Part shown: piece after piece, positions 1 through 10,600 of the stretch
Layout of the letters: each line of letters opens with the position of its first letter
Position numbering within the stretch: position 1 is the stretch's first letter
Assembly: GCA_023425865.1 (NCBI GenBank)
Contig: JAFABV010000049.1
Span: forward strand, 1-64,000
Length of the DNA: 64,000 nucleotides
Direction: 5' to 3'
Source: Bacteroidota bacterium
GTDB taxonomy: Bacteria; Bacteroidota; Bacteroidia; Bacteroidales; Bacteroidaceae
Program-made: the position numbers and the translations under genes
The notes under the pieces: model-generated
The model's input: only the letters and a program-made list of their open reading frames with translations
Database searches by the model: none
What the model was told of the DNA's origin: nothing

Positions 1-421
1 AACCACGTCTTTTCCCAGAGATGAGGGGGCCTAATTGTGAAAATCAAAAGACCAAGACTTATTTACAGCAAGTTACAGATGAGAAATAGGATTTTCCCAG
101 TTTTATCGGACAGCAATAATATAAAACGACGCGACACTTCGGGTAGAATCATCAGTCTTAGACATGGAGACTCCATGACAAAAGCAGCATCATGAAACGG
201 ACATAAACCGGTAGGGACTATTAGAAGCAATCGAACAGCGTTGGGGATGAGAGGTTGCTCACAGTATGACTCGCGCAAATTGACGCTTAGCCCACCCATT
301 TGCGATTAGGTCTGTATGATGTGTGATGCGGTGGAACCCCTCTAATAAACAAGCAGACCGGAGGACGAATGGCCCCCGGTCTGAATGGTATATATAGCTG
401 TTGACAATCGTCAAGCAGTGA
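1..421. other. Intergenic region, no supported gene
   Basis: No convincing gene is visible. A 78-codon minus-strand open frame at 63-299 has no recognisable motif and an unlikely composition. The only clear element is the hairpin at 354-383. The left edge may be the flank of a gene outside the window. Confidence 0.5.
354..383 (-). terminator. Candidate terminator of the BI-1 family gene
   Basis: An 8-bp perfect stem (CAGACCGG / CCGGTCTG) lies about 40 bp past the stop of the minus-strand BI-1 gene. On that strand it is followed by the T-rich stretch CTTGTTTATT. The position and shape fit a Rho-independent terminator, though the U tract is interrupted. Confidence 0.55.
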
Positions 422-1135
422 TTAATCTCTGTTCCCGAATATTCTCAGAAGGTAGAGGAACAGGTTGATAAAGTCGAGATACAATGTCAAGGCACCCATC
501 AAGGCGTACTTCTGAGCCACTTCACCCATATCGGTCTGCATAGCCAGCATACGCTTGATCTTCTGGCTGTCCCAGGCAGTTAGTCCCACGAAAATGGCCA
601 CGCCCACATAGCTCAGGATGAGGTCGAACATGGCACTCTTGAGAAAAATATTCACCACGGTAGCAATGACAAGGCCAATGAGTGCCATGAACAGGATGTT
701 GCCAATCCTACTCAGGTCGGTCTTGGTGGTGTAACCATAGAGGGCCATGGCAGCAAAGGTACCTGCGGTGATGAAGAACACCTTGGCGATGCTGGTCATC
801 GAATAGACTACGAATATGCTCGACAGTGTCACACCATTGAGGGCAGAGTAAATAATAAACAGTGTGGTGGCTGTTGACAGCGACAGACGGTCAATGCGCG
901 CCGTGGTATAGAACACCAACCCCAACTCAGCAAGTAGCAGCACCCAGATCATGGTACTGTTGCCATAGATCATCTGCAGCAGACTGGGGCTTGTGGCTAC
1001 GCCGTACGCACAGATGCCTGTGATGGCCAGAGCCAGGGTCATCCACACATAAACCTTGCGCATCAGGGCAGGGAATGTTGCCGACAGTGCGCCATCTTTT
1101 TGCTGAACTAACTGTTCTAATTCTCGAATGTCCAT
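422..1135 (-). CDS. Bax inhibitor-1/YccA family membrane protein
   Basis: A 237-residue integral membrane protein of the BI-1/YccA (UPF0005) family. It has a short hydrophilic N-terminus (MDIRELEQLV) followed by about seven hydrophobic segments, and the family's characteristic C-terminal part including GLTAWDSQKIKRM and a final helix ending LRIFGNRD. Bacterial members include E. coli YccA, which modulates FtsH, and calcium-leak channels such as BsYetJ; the role here is unknown. I start at 1135 rather than the upstream ATG at 1186 because the promoter -7 box at 1173-1180 lies between them, so the upstream codon would not be transcribed. The gene stands alone, with a hairpin behind it and composite repeats upstream. 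Confidence 0.88.
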   Translation of the reverse strand: MDIRELEQLVQQKDGALSATFPALMRKVYVWMTLALAITGICAYGVATSPSLLQMIYGNSTMIWVLLLAELGLVFYTTARIDRLSLSTATTLFIIYSALNGVTLSSIFVVYSMTSIAKVFFITAGTFAAMALYGYTTKTDLSRIGNILFMALIGLVIATVVNIFLKSAMFDLILSYVGVAIFVGLTAWDSQKIKRMLAMQTDMGEVAQKYALMGALTLYLDFINLFLYLLRIFGNRD

Positions 1136-1172
1136 TTTCTTTAATATTATGTTATATTTCTCTTGATGGCTA

Positions 1173-1204
1173 CAAATATACGCCATTTACTGAGTAATAA
1201 CAAT
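1173..1204 (-). promoter_or_regulatory. Promoter of the BI-1 family gene
   Basis: On the minus strand TATATTTG (1173-1180) matches the Bacteroidetes -7 box TAnnTTTG, and ATTG (1201-1204) lies 20 bp upstream in the -33 position. The predicted start site near 1166 leaves a leader of about 30 nt to the ATG at 1135. Confidence 0.65.
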
Positions 1205-1239
1205 TTCCGTGCCATTCTTTTTCCCTTTTTTAAGTTTTT

Positions 1240-3180
1240 ATGCCCGAGGGGCGCAGGAGGTGTTTCCATATAGAGGGGGTGCTTGGCACGCAGGGGAGGC
1301 ATATCACGCAGATGCTTTTTTGCACGCGGAGCCGCAGAGGTTTGGAGTTATGCCACTCGTGGGAGAGGGCCGCCAGCGGCCAAAGGAGGATACGGAGGCC
1401 GCCCCACTGTGCATTGGGCCTCGGAGAGGCACCGCTCAATAGCTGAGGGCTTCGCGAGGCACGAGCGAAACCCTCAGGTCGCTTTTGCGTTGTATTATCC
1501 ACCTCTGGAGGAGGTGCCCAGCAACGGCACACCTTCTTTGCCCACACCACGTGTTTTTTTTTTAACACGGATGGCACGGAAATTTCGGAATTGCCATCCG
1601 GCACACCTTGATACTACGGATCATCGCTTTGCGATGGGCGGATGGCACGGAAACTGCCTCCATTTCTCCATTCCTCCTCAGGCCGTAGGCCCTCTGCTTA
1701 CCATCCCTTTCCTCTGCATCGAAGATGCAAAACTCTAACCCCTCTGCGGCTCTGCGTGCAAAAATCCCCCCCTACGTGCGTAACGATACACGTCGCCACA
1801 CGTCGTTTTTTTAACACGGATGGCACGGATTTTTCGGAATTACCATCCGGCACACCTTGATACTACGGATCATCGCGTCGCGATGGGCGGATGGCACGGA
1901 AACTGCCTCCACTTCTCCATTCCTCCTCAGGCCGTAGGCCCTCTGCTTACCATCCCTTTCCTCTGCATCGAAGATGCAAAACTCTAACCCCTCTGCGTCT
2001 CTGCGTGCAAAAAAATCCCCCTACGTGCTCAACGATATACGTCGCCACACGTCTTTTTTTTAACACGGATGGCACGGATTTTTCGGAATTGCCATCCGGC
2101 ACACCTCGATACTACGGATCATCGCTTTGCGATGGGCGGATGGAACGGAAACCTGCCTCACGTTTCTCATTGACCACACTTTCGCAATGCGGAAATATGA
2201 TAGCGTCTAACAAATACTCCGCGTCTGCTTTTTCAACAATCCATTGGCTATCTCATTATCTATCTGCAATTCCTCACAATCCATTGGCTTTACATAAGCT
2301 GTCTGTTATCCATCATGATTTATCTGCTTTCCATCACTTCCTTGCTTTCCCCGAAGGGGATAAACTCTTGATAGGGCACGGTTGGCCGGAATGGCGACCG
2401 AAGGGAGACATGACGTGCCTACCGTGTCTAAGCTCGCGCCGGATGGATGAACTCTGTAGGAGTTCAACAGGTGTCTACATCCAACAACGCTTCGCGCCAA
2501 CCATATTCATAAAGTGTTGAACTCTTACAGAGTTCTTATACATCCGATACGACGGTTAGACAGGGTAGTCGCTTCGCGCCAACCCTGCCCTATCAAGCGT
2601 TCAACCCCTTCGGGGTAGGAGAACTCCGTGGAGACAGATAGCATGGAGAGAATGGTATTTGGCATGCCAAGGAGGGCGTATGTTGCACACAGGTGTTTCT
2701 TTGGCACGCAGAGCCGCAGAGAGTTTGGAATTGCGCATCTTCGATGCAGAGGATGAGATGGAATCAGAGGACCTACGGCCTGAAGAGAAAGGGAGAAATA
2801 GATAAAACGGCAGCAGGTTTCCGTTCCATCCGTCCATCGCATCGCGATGCTCCGTGCTATCAAGGTGTGCCGGATGGCAATTCCGAAAAATCCGTGCCAT
2901 CCGTGTTAAAAAGAAAACATGCGCGGGGGTGGTTATTTAGCGCAGGAGTTTTTGGGACACGCGGAAATTATTTTTGGCACGCAGAGCCGCAGAGAGTTTG
3001 GAGTTGCGCATCTAAGATGCAGAGGATGAGATGGAATCAGAGGACCTACGGCCTGAAGAGAAAGGGAGAAATAGATAAAACGGAAGCAGGTTTCCGTTCC
3101 ATCCGTCCATCGCGTCGCGATGCTCCGTGCTATCAAGGTGTGCCGGATGGTAATTCAGAGTAATCAGGGATATCCGTTGT
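1240..3180. repeat. Composite hairpin repeat region, copy 1
   Basis: About 1.9 kb of non-coding DNA built from recurring modules. A header (about 1310-1550) holds a GGCCGCCAGCGGCC palindrome and a CTGAGGG/CCCTCAG hairpin. Three direct copies follow of a roughly 240-bp unit starting near 1563, 1807 and 2060, each beginning TTTAACACGGATGGCACGG. Next comes a central module (about 2160-2640) with GAACTC/GAGTTC hairpins at 2449-2465 and 2519-2535 and CCCCGAAGGGG at 2349-2359. Two inverted units close the block (about 2690-2925 and 2940-3165). Almost every module contains a short palindrome with a 3-5 nt loop (GCATCGAAGATGC, CATCGCTTTGCGATG, GGCCGTAGGCC). Open frames across it are translations of the repeat in several frames and are not called genes. 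The whole block is repeated in reverse orientation at 28870-30570. Confidence 0.85.
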
Positions 3181-3282
3181 TCAAATATCCATGTGGAGTG
3201 ATGGTTACTGCACGCAGCGGTGTTATTTTGGCATGCAGGAGCGGATAATTCACGCTGGCAGATGACGACGATGATTAAACAT

Positions 3283-3320
3283 AAAAAAGGGAACGCGCCC
3301 GAAGACACATTCCCTTAAAA
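3283..3320 (-). terminator. Terminator of the SusC-SusD-metallohydrolase-DUF4302 operon
   Basis: On the minus strand, AAGGGAA (3310-3316) pairs with TTCCCTT (3287-3293) and is followed by a run of T. This is a typical intrinsic terminator about 70 bp past the stop of the last operon gene. Confidence 0.75.
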
Positions 3321-3387
3321 AGATTGAGCTATAGTTGATATTTCTGTTATCGCACAGCTACAAATAGATGATTGACAGCCAGCACCG

Positions 3388-4665
3388 TTAATTATTAAAC
3401 GGATTGGTGATGGCCTTGGCACTCAGCTTAAACCAGTTGTCGGGATTGCTGGTGTCGGTCATGAGGATGTACGACGGGTTAGCCACACGGTCGGTCTCCA
3501 ACTTGAACGTCCTTGGGTTACCATCAATACCGAAGGGGAACAAGGCGTAGTTGAGTTTGCAATTGCTGTAGAAATACGGACCGTTACCTGGCTTTGCGTC
3601 ACCCTTCTTCGTAAACGTGATGGTTATTTGATCATCTCCGACAAGTTCGTAAGTCCAGTACATTGCACCAGAGTATCTGCTTACCAAGCACTGGAATCCG
3701 AATCCAGACCCTTCGAGGTCGCAGAAACCAAAGGAGGCCTGTGCAAGACTCATGTTCAATACTGTAGCCAATCCGTTCTGGAACTCCTTCCAATAGGGTT
3801 GACCGTATGGACTGATGTTGCTGAAACTGAAATACCACTTGCTTGCAACCAACTGCTGGTTGAGCGGAACGATGACCGGACCAAGCGTCGTCGTGTTGTC
3901 ACTAAGTTCGGGCCATGTGTCGCCCGTGCAGTTGAAGCCATTGATCGCTTTGCCGTTGACGGTGTAGGTCTTGTAAAACTCCACACCCTTATCGGTAACG
4001 ATGTAAGGCAGGTCAGTCGTCACACCAGTCTCTGTATCAGTAGCCTCAAATTGGCGATAGGAGTTCTTTGTAGGCAATACCTTGTCGCCTACTTTCAGCG
4101 TATAATTGGCGCTGGAGATAAAGTTCTCCATATCTTCCACCTTCTTAAGGTAACCACTCCAGTCCTCAGGAGCTGGAGTCATGACGATACGGTTATAGTG
4201 CTTCTTTCCCGTCATGATAATACTGTCGGACGTGGCCTTGAGCACCCGAAACTCCAAATCGCCCTGAAAACCTTCACCATTGCGTCCCCACCCTGCGGGA
4301 TTGCTGGGCTCAGAGAAGAAGTGCATGATCTTGTTGTATTCGTCGAACGACAGGATGATGCCGGCACTCTGATCTACTTTGTAATGCGAGGTGACCTTCT
4401 CTTCAGAACCATAAATATCGCTCATCACAGTCACATTATCGCCATCAAACTTACAGAGCACATTGTACCCACCGAAATCCAAGTCTCCGTACATGCGCAT
4501 GAGCCATCCTGTGGGTGAGGATTGCAGTGTCGTCTTGGTAGACTGGATGACTTCTATGGCACGTTGTGCAGAAGTCTGTGGGAAGGCATCGTCTACCTCG
4601 GGTGTACAACCCGTATAGATGGTCGTGGCTGCCAGCAACAGCAGCATATTGATTATTTTTTTCAT
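3388..4665 (-). CDS. DUF4302 domain lipoprotein
   Basis: A 425-residue protein with a lipoprotein signal peptide: a hydrophobic stretch after MKK and a lipobox ending in Cys20 (IYTGC). The mature part begins with a segment typical of DUF4302 (residues 35-100, with PTGWLMRMYGD and YNVLCKFDGDNV). DUF4302 proteins are surface or periplasmic lipoproteins of Bacteroidetes, usually encoded next to SusC/SusD pairs; their biochemical role is unknown. It is the last gene of the four-gene minus-strand operon, starting 7 bp after the metallohydrolase stop. A substrate-binding or assembly accessory role in the same import system is inferred from context only. Confidence 0.8.
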   Translation of the reverse strand: MKKIINMLLLLAATTIYTGCTPEVDDAFPQTSAQRAIEVIQSTKTTLQSSPTGWLMRMYGDLDFGGYNVLCKFDGDNVTVMSDIYGSEEKVTSHYKVDQSAGIILSFDEYNKIMHFFSEPSNPAGWGRNGEGFQGDLEFRVLKATSDSIIMTGKKHYNRIVMTPAPEDWSGYLKKVEDMENFISSANYTLKVGDKVLPTKNSYRQFEATDTETGVTTDLPYIVTDKGVEFYKTYTVNGKAINGFNCTGDTWPELSDNTTTLGPVIVPLNQQLVASKWYFSFSNISPYGQPYWKEFQNGLATVLNMSLAQASFGFCDLEGSGFGFQCLVSRYSGAMYWTYELVGDDQITITFTKKGDAKPGNGPYFYSNCKLNYALFPFGIDGNPRTFKLETDRVANPSYILMTDTSNPDNWFKLSAKAITNPFNN

Positions 4666-4672
4666 ACGTGCA

Positions 4673-6028
4673 TCACTTTAGGTTCTTTAAATCGAGAGTC
4701 TTAATTTCGTTGGCACGACGAAGTACCACATCGCGGAGCTGGTCCATGTCAATATTCCAAGAGTTCTTGAAGTATGCCTTCATGATCTCTAATTTCTGCA
4801 CAATGGCATCGCGCCCGGTAGTGTCGTAAGCGGGCTGCTTGCGATACTCGAACACCGGCACCTTATGATATTCGGGCACTGGCTGCCCTTCACTATCGTA
4901 GAGCGTCTGGCCATTGGCGTCGGTCATATATATCGGCTGTCTTGTACCCATGGTAACAGGATATATCTTTCCGCCATAGCTGAAATAGATGACCACGTTA
5001 CCGTTTTCGTCTAAATCGTACAAAAGCGTGGAGTGCGCCTTGTCTTTGACCACGAGATTACCGTTCACCTTATAATATAGGTCGTTGCCTTGGCTGTCCT
5101 TGGCATAGATAATATCGCCATTGGCATCTCTCTGGGGCACGAGGCTTCCGTTCGCGTCGTATACCGGAATCTTGTTGCCCTGAGCGTCGGTGAGATAGAT
5201 GTAATTGCCTTTGGAATCCTTGGCATAAACGGTATCGCCAGTGGCCGTGAGCTGTGCCGCCATACCTGCCTGCAAGATCTTCTCCCAGGCCTCGGGCGTC
5301 TTGGTGATGTAGGTAGAGTAAATCTCGGCAAAGTCCTCGTTGTACTCGCTGCTGCCATAACCGGTCACAAATCCCATCGCTGGTGCATCGGCATCCTCTA
5401 CGTTGATCCAGTTGGTGGTCTGGTATTTACCCGCAGAGACGGCCCTGAACTCCGTGCTATAGTTCTTGGTCTGTGTCAAGATGTGACAGAACTCGTGGTG
5501 CATGGTATGGAAGAACCAGTAATTCATGTCCATGGGGTTAGAAGTGTGATTGGGGAAAGCACTCTCCTGGTCGATATAGGGATTGTCGGGCTGGAGGGCA
5601 TTGACATTGAAGAGCGTGATCTTCACGCCACCCTCTGCCGTACCCAGAATGATCTCACCCTGACTGTTGTACTCTGGAGAACCCAGGAACTGGAACACAC
5701 GAGGACTATACTGCTTGAGGAAGTCGGGGCCCGCCTCTTCGTCGTACGCGCCCAGCCATACATGCTTGATGGCAATAGCCAATGCCTTGGCTTTAGCGGT
5801 GTCGGCCGGAGAGATATTGTACCTGTTGTCGGTTTCGAGATCATTGTATCTATACAATACCTTGATATTGTAAGGATCTGTATAATTTTTGACGAGCCAT
5901 TGGTCAAAGCTACTTGTCGATGAACTGCCATTGACAAAGATCGATTCAGAGTTGAGATCATCGTTTGAGCAGGCAGAGAAAGTCAAGACGGCCAAAAGCG
6001 TCATCACGAATATTCTGATGTATTTCAT
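4673..6028 (-). CDS. Substrate import-associated zinc metallohydrolase lipoprotein
   Basis: A 451-residue putative metallopeptidase. A signal peptide with lipobox (FSAC, Cys20) predicts a lipid-anchored protein. The zinc signature HEFCH lies near residues 177-181, followed by a downstream acidic region (YNEDFAEIYSTYI) that fits the third ligand of a gluzincin-like site. This matches the family annotated as substrate import-associated zinc metallohydrolase, found with SusC/SusD. From about residue 264 to 400 the protein contains at least seven 10-residue units of the form D-x-x-G-x-x-hydrophobic, such as DAQGNKIPVY and DANGDIIYAK, apparently an expanded repeat domain. The natural substrate is unknown; a peptide or protein ligand captured by the paired SusC/SusD is a reasonable guess. 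Confidence 0.8.
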   Translation of the reverse strand: MKYIRIFVMTLLAVLTFSACSNDDLNSESIFVNGSSSTSSFDQWLVKNYTDPYNIKVLYRYNDLETDNRYNISPADTAKAKALAIAIKHVWLGAYDEEAGPDFLKQYSPRVFQFLGSPEYNSQGEIILGTAEGGVKITLFNVNALQPDNPYIDQESAFPNHTSNPMDMNYWFFHTMHHEFCHILTQTKNYSTEFRAVSAGKYQTTNWINVEDADAPAMGFVTGYGSSEYNEDFAEIYSTYITKTPEAWEKILQAGMAAQLTATGDTVYAKDSKGNYIYLTDAQGNKIPVYDANGSLVPQRDANGDIIYAKDSQGNDLYYKVNGNLVVKDKAHSTLLYDLDENGNVVIYFSYGGKIYPVTMGTRQPIYMTDANGQTLYDSEGQPVPEYHKVPVFEYRKQPAYDTTGRDAIVQKLEIMKAYFKNSWNIDMDQLRDVVLRRANEIKTLDLKNLK

Positions 6029-6052
6029 ATTGTGATAGTCTTAATGGTTTTA

Positions 6053-7633
6053 CTATTTTCTGGGGTTTGCTTCCAATCCGGCCTTCACCACGTCGGCAGG
6101 CAACTGGATGGCTCCGCGCAGGTCACCGGGTTCGAATACCAGCGCCTCCTCACCGTCGAGGTTGTGACTGAACTTGATGCCGTAGCGCTTCAGGTCTTGG
6201 AATCGCAATCCTTGGCGCATGGTCTCGATACGGCGCATGTGCAGGATGGTCTGGATGATGTTCTCCTGCGTGCCAGCCTCTACGGTGAATCCCTGTGGGC
6301 TCAGCGTCTTCTTGACCGAACGCTGCAAGTCGCTCGTGGGCACGGTGGGTTGGTAGGCGAGCTTATCCATAAAGTCATTGATGACGGCCTCGGTGAAGGG
6401 AGTGTATCCTGCGGTGCAGTGTGAGGCCTGCCAAGCATTCATGTCGGCCAGCGCCTTGTCATACTGCTTGGTGAGGGCGTATGCCTCGGCGCGCACCAGC
6501 AGCGTCTCTTCGCCCGTGAACACAGGGTCTACGATGTGCGCGTATCCGGTGCCGTTGACCTTGTCGGTATATTCAAACTTCTCGCGGATGTTGGGGAAGA
6601 ACACCACCTGCGCATTACCATATTGGTAGTTAGACACCAGAAGATGCGTGGTAGCTTTTGACGTCGTGGCATCCGACCCAGAGCCCCAAGGCATGCGTAC
6701 CCAATAAGTCTCATTGAGAATGAGCACACGGCTATGGTTGTAGCGGAGATACGAGCTTGAGCCATTGAAAACGCGTGCAGCAGTAGAGTATGCCGTCAGC
6801 AACATCAGGTTGGCATTCTCTCCTGATGAGATATAGGCATTGTTGATGTCTTCAGTACCGGCCAGGTCATTGAACTGCCAGTAGTCGCGAAGCACTCCCG
6901 AGGGATTGTTGCCCAGTACCTCTGTGGCGTATTGAATGGCCTTGTCCCACTTCTGGTAGTAGAGGTTGAACCGAGCCGCGAAGGCGTAGGCAGCCTTGCG
7001 GTTGAAGTGATACTTCACGGCCTTGCCGGCGAGGTGGTTGTCGTCGACCATGGGCAGCGCCTCCTCGATGTCGGCATTGATCTTCGCGTACAACTCTTCG
7101 AGTGTACCGCGCTCATACTTTGTCTCCACGCTCTGCTCGGGCTCTGTGGGGTAAGGCAAGCCAAGGTATTCGCCGGCCTTATCGGGGTTATAGGCCATGC
7201 AGAAGGTGTTGGCCATGACAAACATGCCGTATGCACGGCAGAGCAAGGCCTCCGCGCGCTGCGGCTTCAGCTGGTCGGCCCCAATGCTGTTGATGCCCTG
7301 CAATGCCTCGTTGGCCGTAGCCACGGCTGTATAACAACTGTTCCACAGCGACCGGGGGTCGTCGTTGCCTGTGGTGGTCACCTCCTCCCAGCGGTACATC
7401 GCGTCTTGGTTGGGCTGTGCGGTGTATTGCTTGCCATTGTCCATCATATTGTCAGAACTCATCTCCAACATCATGATGGGCGAATGTGTAGGATATGCCG
7501 TGGCAATAAGGTTGTTCACTTTCTCTTCTGAATCCACGGTAGCTCGGTCATCGGGCAACTTGTCGAGGAAGTCGTTACATGAAGACAGTAAGAGTGCTGA
7601 AGCAATGATAGCGATAGAATATATCTTTTTCAT
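6053..7633 (-). CDS. SusD/RagB family outer-membrane lipoprotein
   Basis: A 526-residue SusD homologue, the surface lid that binds ligand and closes over the SusC barrel. It starts MKKIYS, with a lipobox ending LLLSSC (Cys19) and the family's NDFLDKLPDDRAT opening. The body shows the TPR-like helical fold, including a stretch around LLCRAYGMFVMANTF, and the C-terminal part contains RRIETMRQGLRFQDLKRYG, typical of SusD C-termini. An in-frame ATG 12 nt upstream (7645) is possible; I prefer 7633 because it starts a standard signal peptide. It lies directly downstream of its SusC partner. Confidence 0.92.
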   Translation of the reverse strand: MKKIYSIAIIASALLLSSCNDFLDKLPDDRATVDSEEKVNNLIATAYPTHSPIMMLEMSSDNMMDNGKQYTAQPNQDAMYRWEEVTTTGNDDPRSLWNSCYTAVATANEALQGINSIGADQLKPQRAEALLCRAYGMFVMANTFCMAYNPDKAGEYLGLPYPTEPEQSVETKYERGTLEELYAKINADIEEALPMVDDNHLAGKAVKYHFNRKAAYAFAARFNLYYQKWDKAIQYATEVLGNNPSGVLRDYWQFNDLAGTEDINNAYISSGENANLMLLTAYSTAARVFNGSSSYLRYNHSRVLILNETYWVRMPWGSGSDATTSKATTHLLVSNYQYGNAQVVFFPNIREKFEYTDKVNGTGYAHIVDPVFTGEETLLVRAEAYALTKQYDKALADMNAWQASHCTAGYTPFTEAVINDFMDKLAYQPTVPTSDLQRSVKKTLSPQGFTVEAGTQENIIQTILHMRRIETMRQGLRFQDLKRYGIKFSHNLDGEEALVFEPGDLRGAIQLPADVVKAGLEANPRK

Positions 7634-7654
7634 TTTTTCTGTCATTAGTGTGCG

Positions 7655-10600
7655 TTATAATCCAAATCTCAAAGTGAAGGTGAACTGGCGTGCCATCGGC
7701 ACTGCTACACCACCCGAATTAAAGAACTCCGGGTCTTGTCCGTTGAGCTTCTTGTCCGAATAGATCAGGAAGAGGTTGGTGGCCTGCAGCTTGCAGCTCA
7801 GTGAGTTGAGCCTGAGTGCGGAGTACCACTTCTTGGGGAAGTCGTAAGCTAACGATATTTCCTTCATGCGGATAAAGTCACCCTTGGCCACGCGGGCGGT
7901 AGAGAGGTTATAGGCATTGTAGGCATAGCTCAGGCGGGTATCATTCTGGATCATGCGCAGGTCGGCAATGACGGGCACATCAGTAACGGCTTCGTCGCCG
8001 GCAACGGTCCAACGGTTCTTGAACTCCTTAGGCATAGCGTCCAAATCGCTATAATAATAAGAGAACGAATTGTCGAGACGAATCTTGTTGCCGAAGGCAT
8101 AGGTAGCGAAAATGCTCAAATGCCATCCTTTGTAGTTGAAGGTATTGCCCAAAGAGCCGTTGATGGTAGGCTCGGTTGGTCCCTCATACACCAGATAGTC
8201 TTTCACATAAGACTGGAAGTCGATGTCGCTCACCGTCAGCTCGCCATCCTGGTTGATGAAAGTGGGCAGACCCGTATTGCTGAGTCCCTTGAAGTCTATA
8301 GAGAACAGTGAACGGTAGGGGTATCCCTCCATGGTGAAGCCATTGCCGGTGATGAGCTGGTACAAGCGCGTCTGGGTGTCGAGGTCGGTCACCTTGGTCT
8401 TGTAGTGTGAGAAGATGAAGTCGGTTGACCAAGTGAAGTCCTTGCTCACGATATTCTTGGTCGTGATTGACAGTTCTTCACCGTGCGACTTCATGCTGGC
8501 CACGTTGGCATACTTGGTAATGGTGCCGCCCACGCCAGTGGTCTGCTTGGCACCGATAAGGTCGAAGTTGTTACGGGTCCACAGGTCGAAGGTCACGTTG
8601 ATACGGTTGTTGAGGAAACCGGCGTCAAACCCGATGTTGAACTCGTGCTTCTTCTCGTAGGTGAGGTCGGGATTGGCGAAGTCGTAGATTTCGAGTGCTG
8701 ACTCCTGGTCTGTGGCAAACGGGCGCCAGGGGTTCACGCTCTGGATGATGACCTGCGCGTTGGTCACGGCAGGCTTGTCACCGGTGAGCGAGTAAGACGT
8801 ACGCAGGGTGAAGGTAGAGAGCCAGTTGCCCACAGCCTTAGCAAACCAAGGCTCTTCGTGTGCGTTCCACGAACCAGAAACGTTCCATGTGGGGAGCCAT
8901 CGGGCCGAGGTAGCCTTACCGAGACGGTTGGAGCCCTCGTAGCGCACGGTGCCGTTGAGATTATAACGGCCTTTGTACGAATAGTTGGCAGTGCCAAAGA
9001 AGGCCACGTCACGGGCATAGCTGTTCTGAAGCCTGTAATAGATATTATTTTCCTCTACAGCCTGCTTGAAGTAACGATAGTCGTAAGCGCCCAGCAGTCC
9101 CATATCGTAGAGCACGCCCACCCCATCAAACTTGTCGTTGAAGCGCTTCACGTCGCTCACCTCCATACCGCCGAAGACGTTGAGTATGTGCTGCTCGTTG
9201 GCACCGTAGGCATCAGCATAGTTGGCCGTGGCACGCATGTTCCAGCTGTTCATCTTATATTTGCTCTCACGGTAGAATCCGCCCTTGGGCAGCACCGAGA
9301 TAGGCAGCGAGTTGGCATCATCGGGGTCGGTGTAGAGCCAAGAATTAGCGTCGCGCATGGTGGCGTCGTCCATGGCACGGTAGGCCATGGCGAGGTTCGA
9401 CGTCTCTCTGATGGTCTGGGCCTGGTTGGTGGTCGAGAACTTATAGGCACCGAGCAGCGAGAGCTCCACCTTGGTGATGGGCTTATAGGTGAGCTGTGCC
9501 TGGAACTTCAGGTCTACCACGTCAAAGTCCATATAGTTGTTGTTCAGCTCGTTCTTGATGTTGAACGGTGCGTAGTTGCGTACATAGAACGCGTTGGGGT
9601 CCAATGCGCGCGAGGAGTTGATGGCGTAAGAATAAGGGTTGATGTCGAAGTCTCGGCTCACCTCACCCGTTACGGCATTGACCGACTGGTTGGTGGTACC
9701 CGGCGCGCGCTGCTTGCGGTAGGAGGTGTTGCCGATGAGGTTCAGCGCCACCTTCTTGCTGATGTTGTAGTTGGCATTGATATTTGCCGTATAGCGCTGC
9801 ACCTTGCTCTGCATCGACCATCCCGGGTCGTCCATCAAGCTGAATGAGGTGTAGTACTGTGCCTTGTCAGAACCGGTCGACATGCTCACCGAATGGTTCA
9901 TAGAGATGGCGTTGCTGAACAGCTCGTCAAACCAGTCGGTGTTGCGGAACTCTGCCTGGCGCAAGTAGTCGTTCATTGCCTCTTCAGTATTGGGCAGGCC
10001 AAACTGGCCATTGGTAGCGTCGTACTGGTCGATGAGATGGTACATCTTACCGTAAACACCACTGTTTGAGGCCCGATAGGTACGACCGAAAGAAATGAGG
10101 CCGGCGTTGGCCATTTCCTTGTATACCCCCATCTGTTCCTGCGAGTTCATGATGTTGAACTGGCTGTAGCTGGGCTTCAGTCGCATGGTGTACTCACCCG
10201 TATAGTTGATGCTGGCCTGTCCGGCGCGACCTTTCTTGGTGGTCACCACAATCACGCCCGACATGGCGCGCGCGCCATATATAGAGGTGGCGGAACCGTC
10301 TTTCAGAATCTGGAAGCTCTCGATATCATCAGCGTTGAGTCCGGCGATGGCCGAGGAGATCAGCGTTGTGGCGTCACCCGATGACAGCTGGTCGGCGTCA
10401 ATCTCGGTCACGTCTTCCATAATCACACCGTCTACCACCCACAGCGGCTTGCTGCTACCATAGATAGAAGTGGCACCGCGCACACGGATTTTGGGTGCCG
10501 TACCAAAGGTACCCGACACGTTTTGCACAGATACACCGGCCACACGACCCTCGAGAGAGCGACTCACGTCGGCCACACCGTCGAGCTTTGCCTTGCTGGC

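Noticed and set aside
63..299. 78-codon minus-strand frame at the left end
   Set aside because: No motif, no convincing start signals, and a terminator-like hairpin nearby belongs to the next gene.
1283..3308. Many open frames of 60-209 codons in the 1.2-3.3 kb region, such as FNTDGTDFSELPSG proteins
   Set aside because: They are translations of the composite repeat in several frames and both strands, with no consistent start or motif. The same peptides reappear in the inverted copy.
8858..9847. 329-codon plus-strand frame within susC
   Set aside because: Antisense to the SusC barrel region and without any family features.
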